A DNA stretch of 64,000 bases from Drechslerella dactyloides. Its lineage: Eukaryota; Ascomycota; Orbiliomycetes; Orbiliales; Orbiliaceae. Below, piece by piece: positions 59,114 to 64,000 of this stretch. The translations under genes and the position numbers were made by a program. The notes under the pieces were generated by a model. It saw nothing but the letters and a program-made list of their open reading frames with translations. It was not told where the DNA came from and did no database searches. How positions within the stretch are numbered: the stretch's first letter is position 1; each line of letters begins with the position of its first letter. The stretch is from positions 1,798,001 to 1,862,000 of the forward strand of contig JAGTWJ010000002.1 in assembly GCA_020064725.1 (NCBI GenBank). The letters run 5' to 3'.

Positions 59114-60425
59114 GATAGATCGAGGTTTGCGGTGAATTCCAACATTCAAAGTTGTTGGCGAGGGATGAACAAGGACCAAATGCTGACAGTTGAAAAGATA
59201 TGCGTTTGGCGTATGCACTTTCCAGCTCTTTTGTTTTGGCTATCTGCAAGAACGCTGGAGACCGATTGGATCGATTTTCGGGCTGGTGTGTGGTAGTCAG
59301 TTGGACGAAGAGAATTTTGGAAAGCGAGGTTCGGCAGCCCCCCGGCCTCTTTTAACTTGGTTCCCGGCTGGCCTAACGTGACGAAGAAACCTGATTCGCG
59401 GCGCCGGGAGCATGGGTCACTACCCAGGCAAAACGAGAACTCGCACCGCGTGAGTAAAACACATACGCTTAATACCTCGGCAGCCCAAGCGGAATAAAGC
59501 AATTGCTTTGTCGAATGCACGACGAGGTAAATGGCGACGTCCGCATTTTTGTGTTACGTAAGCATATGGCGGGGCACTCGCCACATGCGCACATATCGCA
59601 GTCGACTCCTGGTCTGGGAATCCTTAGCACACGCGATTGGAAAGTGCTTGCTTGCTTACTTAAGTAAGTGAGTACTTATATTTGTCACAACGGAGAGCGA
59701 TGCTGGGCAAGTGATAAGTCAAAACACTTAAGTTAGTAAGTACTTACTAACTTACAATTTGGATTCTTATCCGATACAATTCACGGTATGTTCATTTGTC
59801 CAGGTACGGTGCATACTATATATACTACACGAGAAGTGCTGCACACCTGAGTAAGTAAGTAAGTACTTAACTTAAGTAAGTAAGGAAGTACTTACTCAGT
59901 AGGTACCAAGGAAGTAGTAGATAAGTAAGTACCTAGGTAAGTACTTACTACTTAGGTAACTAAGCGGATTTTAAGAGTGGGCGATAGGTCACTCAGCGCC
60001 GGTGTTCTCGGCCTTCCCCACCGCAACCTTTCGTCAGTGTCTCGAGACCATGACGATATTGATCTTGGGCCGTGTGGGATGAGCCTTTGTTGTTTGGTAT
60101 GTGCGCTCCTCTTCCGTCGCATTAACCCCCCGCTCATCCAAGTGATTGCCTATAGGATGCCATCTCGCCAGCTCCGTCTCGAGTAGCAGTCTAGTCAGGA
60201 AGTCGATTGAGTTGGACTAGCCTTCGCCCCGCTGCGATCCCTATCATCAACTTCGCGATAGCCCTCGACTGGCTCGTCGTATGCCACAACAAGAGCACCA
60301 GTACCAATTGAACAAACCCGAGCATCTTACTCTCCCGATTACCCCTCCTCCGGGCAGGAGAGGCGTCAACCCTATCGGACAGTTGCATTCGCATTTACCT
60401 TTCTGCTTGATCGCATATCTCATTT
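59114..60425. other. 1.3-kb divergent intergenic region with dense AAGT/ACTT repeats
   Basis: Between the kinase genes. From about 59650 to 59960 there is a dense series of gtaagtaag and cttacttac blocks that flip orientation (aagtaagtacttaacttaag), as well as cctaggta. The part from ~60,000 is ordinary and should hold the sepH promoter and 5' UTR. Short frames here show no conserved domain. Confidence 0.65.
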
Positions 60426-63400
60426 ATGCGAAGCCCAAACCCAGGCCAGGCGGACGATATGGTTGATACAATGGGGTTTGCCGAAATGAGCGACGCCAAA
60501 TTTTCCAAGATCCAGAGCTCGGGTGAGGGGAAACGGCGTCGAGGAAGCTCATCGCTCTCAGACTACACCCTTGGTGATTGCTTGGGACGCGGAGCATCGG
60601 GCTCCGTTTACAGGGCAATCAATTACACAACAGGCGAAACAGTGGCGATTAAACAAATCAGGCTTTCAGACTTGCCGCAAAGCGAGCTTGGTGCAATTAT
60701 GGTAAGCCCCCGCAGATGCCATTCTTCGTGATAGGGCTAATCTTCCCTCGTCTTTCTTTCTTACCTCTTTCCCCTGGTAAAGCGAGAAATCGATCTCCTG
60801 AAAAACCTCAATGTAAGCGACCTCCTGAATCTTATATCGGCATCATCTGATGTCGCTGGACTCCGGCTAAATGCTATGCCTACCTTGAATACCGTCCCCA
60901 CAGCATCCTCATATCGTCCAATATCACGGATTTTTAAAGTCACCAGACTCGTTGTACATCATCCTGGAGTATGCAACTCTTTCAACATGCCCGTGAATCC
61001 AACCGCATTAATCACCAAGCTAGGTTCTGTGAAAATGGATCCTTACACAACATTTGCAAAAATTTCGGAAAATTCCCTGAGCATCTCGTCGGGAGGTATA
61101 CGGGGCAAGTCCTAGATGGCTTGTTTTACCTTCACGAACAGGGCGTCATCCACCGAGATATCAAGGGCGCCAATATCCTGACAACGAAAGAGGGGCATAT
61201 CAAATTGGCAGATTTCGGCGTTGCAACTCGAGCAAATGATGCGACAGTTGTCGGTACACCTTACTGGATGGCTCCCGAGGTCATCGAGTTGATCGGAGCT
61301 ACAACCGCCTCGGATATATGGTAATTGATTTTTTCCAGATAGCTCTGAACTAAGCTTATATCTTCTAGGAGTGTAGGCTGTACCGTCATTGAACTGTTGA
61401 CTGGTGATCCACCTTATTATGACCTCACCCCAATGCAAGCACTTTTTCGGATCGTGAGCGATGACCACCCGAGTCTTCCAGATGGAGCGTCAGGTGTTAG
61501 TACTCTTCCGGTTTTAGCCCTTTGCCAGGTTTTTTTGATGAGAAGGATCTTGCTATGCAGCCACTCGTGTCTAACGTTTGGTCTGAGTTGAGCAGGCTGT
61601 CCGGGACTTTTTGATGCAATGTTTCCAGAAAGATCCGAATCTCAGAGTTTCTGCTAGGAAACTCCTCAGACACCCTTGGATTATCAAGACGAGACCGGTG
61701 TCAAAAGAGCCGAATCCTAAATATGTCGACGACGTGAGAAGCGTCCAACAATGGAATGAGGCTCTGAAGATGCCCTTGGACGTAAACAGTTCACGATCGA
61801 AGGCAACTCCTCATCTTCAAAGTATAACCCACAACCTCAAGCGAGCTTATATGTAAATATGCTGACCTTTGTTTCCAGCGCCTCAAGCTAGGGAGGGACA
61901 CCAAAGCCGCACCGGTTTCGCCGCACTCCAGGAATCTTGTATGTATAGGCTCTATCTGCTCCATCTTCCGGGATCTTGAGCAAAGTCTAATATCTTAATT
62001 TAGCGTTTGACGATAACTGGGACGATGACTTCACAACTTCGATCAACTCTAGTAGTTTTGATCTGACGCATTTCAAGACGCATGATATTTTTGGCGGCAA
62101 TATTGTCCATGGCATTCCTGAGCAAGGCGCAAACAAACAAGGTCAGAGTTACGATCACCAGAGTGGAGTTTAACCAACTGAGACCCCCGTGATTGTTAGT
62201 GGTGTCGAGAGGGATGAGAGCTCAGGATGAAGACAATATGGATACGATAAAGCCCAAGAAAGCAGAGTTTCTAAAGTCAATTGGCTTGAACCTCGAACAG
62301 GGAAAATTCAAAACACGGCTGAATACAAATCCACCAGCGCTATCTGAGTCGTATCCACCTGGCGGAAAATCATCGTTCCCGACTTCTTTTACAGATCGAC
62401 TCGACGGCGAAGGAGAAGAAGAAGGAGAAGAAGAGGAGGTTGAATACGAGCTAGATGAAAACTTTGAACAGGAGTATACATCCAAGCGCCTTCAAGACGA
62501 CGTACAATTCAGCACTAGCATGAAAAGACAAGTGGAAAAGCTCCGGCGAGGCCATTCGATCGAAGGAATGCCTCTGTCAACTGGCATTTCTGACACCAAA
62601 GCAACAAAAATAAGATCAAAAGATGACTCATCACTCGATGAACTGAAAGCAGCGGCGAAGATTCACAAATATACCGAGATTGAAGAGGATGACGATTTTT
62701 CGGATATATTTTGGGCTCCAGAACTCTTGAGTCCTAAGCATGAAGCCGCTGCAAAGAGACAGCATCTCCAGTTAACCCCCAAATCGATTGATTCGTCAAC
62801 AGGCACCCTTGATGAATACGAGGACGACCCGTTTTCAGAACTAGAAGAGGGTCTTACAGAATTGGATCTTGATGCAAATATTGCCCGCGACCAACTTGCA
62901 AGGCTGTGTACCGAGGTATCTGGACATATCGAATCTCTCAAGACTCAACAAACTGGCGTCTACCTCGAGGATACCACAGCGAAGCTTCTCAGTATTCTTT
63001 TGGATTCGCCTGAGACCAAAACAGCCGTTATCGCTTCTCACGGGCTGCTGCCAATTCTTGAAGTGCTTGAGTCTGGTCGAAATAGAGAAGTCAACATAAC
63101 ACTATTGCGAGTCATAAATGCGGTAAAACTCGACACGAAACATTCATATGTAATATTGTGATGCTAATGTTTTGTAGTTGACTTTTAACGATATCGAATT
63201 GCTCGAAAATCTGTGTTTCGTCGGAGGTATACCAACGATCACGAAATTTGCAACCAAGCATCATTATAAAGAGATACGATTGGAAGCCGCGATATTCATA
63301 CGCCAAATATGTCACATGTCTAAGTTAACCCTCCAGATGTTTGTGAGTTGCGGGGGTTTGAACGTTCTCGTCGAGTTGATCGAGGACGACTATTCGACGC

Positions 63401-64000
63401 ACAAGGAGCTTGCCCTGACTGGAATCGAGGGTGTTGTGGATGTATTCAAGTTGCAAGGGTCTACACCAAAGAACGACTTTTGCCGCATCCTATCACGACA
63501 CATGGTTCTGCGGCCGCTCTCTCTTGCCCTTTCACAAATTTGCAGGGAGAAAGAAGATCGATATGAAAGCTACTGCGACAAAATTGTCAATTTGTTCTTC
63601 TTATTCTCACAGGCCGAGAATCAGGTCAAGGAAGCAATCGCAGACAGAATTACTCTTAAAAGTAATATTTAGAGATCTTGCGAGTTGTACTTCACGGGGT
63701 CAAACATGGCTAATTGATATATGTTCGTATAGGGATACTAAAGGATCTTCGCGAGCTTCCGATTGCTTCCCAGATCACAATGCTGAAGTTTGTCAAGAAT
63801 CTGTCAATGCTGTCGACGACATTGGATATCCTTCAGAACGCGAACGCCATCGAGGTCCTAACCGAAATGTTATCTGAAAATGTCCACAAACCCCAGTTTA
63901 AGGTTCGATATTATGATCGTAGTCAACACCCTCGACGCCAATTTAACTAACGATGAGACGGATTGAGTAGGAATTATCGAACCAAATACTTAGCATAATG
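60426..64000 (+). CDS. sepH: SepH/Cdc7-type septation-initiation kinase (3' end outside window)
   Basis: The exons found are 60426-60701, 60783-60812, 60904-60968, 61024-61320, 61369-61495, 61596-61821, 61879-61938, 62004-62141, 62200-63122, 63178-63661, 63733-63902 and 63971 onward. The N-terminal kinase has YTLGDCLGRGASGSVY, VAIKQIRL, YIILEFCENGSL, HRDIKGANIL, LADFGVATRA, VGTPYWMAPEV and DIWSVGCTVIELLTGDPPY. A long acidic linker follows (FDDNWDDDF; EGEEEGEEEEVEYELDE). The C-terminal half is helical/armadillo-like (LENLCFVGGIPTITKFATKH, SCGGLNVLVELIEDD). This order is that of Aspergillus SepH / fission yeast Cdc7, the MAPKKK-like kinase of the septation initiation network at the spindle pole body. 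The last exon (ELSNQILSIM) runs off the edge. Confidence 0.93.

Noticed and set aside
29600..64000. Search for a biosynthetic or defence cluster
   Set aside because: All recognised genes are unrelated housekeeping functions (ribosome, splicing, purines, SUMO, septation); no NLR, PKS, NRPS or transporter set.

Overview
The window looks like part of a filamentous ascomycete chromosome (Pezizomycotina). An Eurotiomycetes/Onygenales-type genome is my guess, not something I can prove. The evidence is the gene content (sepH kinase, MPP10, PEX19 with a CaaX end), introns of about 50-100 bp with GT..AG ends, and extreme compartmentation: about 28.7 kb of very AT-rich, gene-free DNA followed by about 35 kb of ordinary gene-dense DNA.

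Region 1 (1-28,700) is a transposon graveyard with the hallmarks of repeat-induced point mutation (RIP): C-to-T and G-to-A change, and Gln and Trp codons turned into stops. The dominant component is one superfamily of TA-flanked, pogo/Fot1-like DNA transposons of about 1.89 kb with ~46-bp terminal inverted repeats (TIRs). Their relic transposase has an N-terminal helix-turn-helix, a DDE domain and a C-terminal CCHC zinc knuckle. I delimit six complete copies (284-2174, 4170-7139, 9125-11017, 13353-15243, 16400-18542, 24637-26531), one copy split in two by an inversion (7216-7914 plus 18776-19966), and one 5'-truncated copy (8987-11870). Two non-autonomous families ride on them: a ~1.07-kb foldback element (4588-5670, 7915-8986, 19967-21288) and a 249-bp MITE (18095-18342, 20042-20290). 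A degraded Ty1/copia retrotransposon lies at about 21.3-24.3 kb. Two GC-rich islands, a 22-bp tandem array and a 24-bp minisatellite complete the block.

Region 2 (29,600-64,000) holds eighteen recognisable protein genes, mostly spliced and often in divergent pairs: VDAC porin (+), membrane-anchored J-protein (-), SERF-like protein (+), unknown multi-pass membrane protein (-), CTP:phosphocholine cytidylyltransferase (+), NOP15-like RRM protein (+), GET1 (-), adenylosuccinate lyase (+), MPP10 (+), ribosomal protein uS12/Rps23 (+), UBC9 (-), PEX19 (+), RUD3 golgin (+), PPR protein (-), Cwf18-like splicing factor (+), eIF3f (+), ADCK1/MCP2-like ABC1 kinase (-), and the SepH/Cdc7 kinase (+), which runs off the right edge. 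These are housekeeping genes with no sign of a metabolic cluster or a Starship cargo. Several spacers between them carry clusters of AAGT/ACTT repeats that flip orientation and form palindromes.

The most notable observation is structural. Two near-identical inverted copies of the foldback element flank about 11 kb, and the sequences on their outer left and inner right sides are the two halves of a single transposon. This fits an inversion by recombination between the copies. The second is that each TIR carries a duplicated core (AAGCGAGCG) followed by a short word that differs between subfamilies but is repeated in concert within a TIR.
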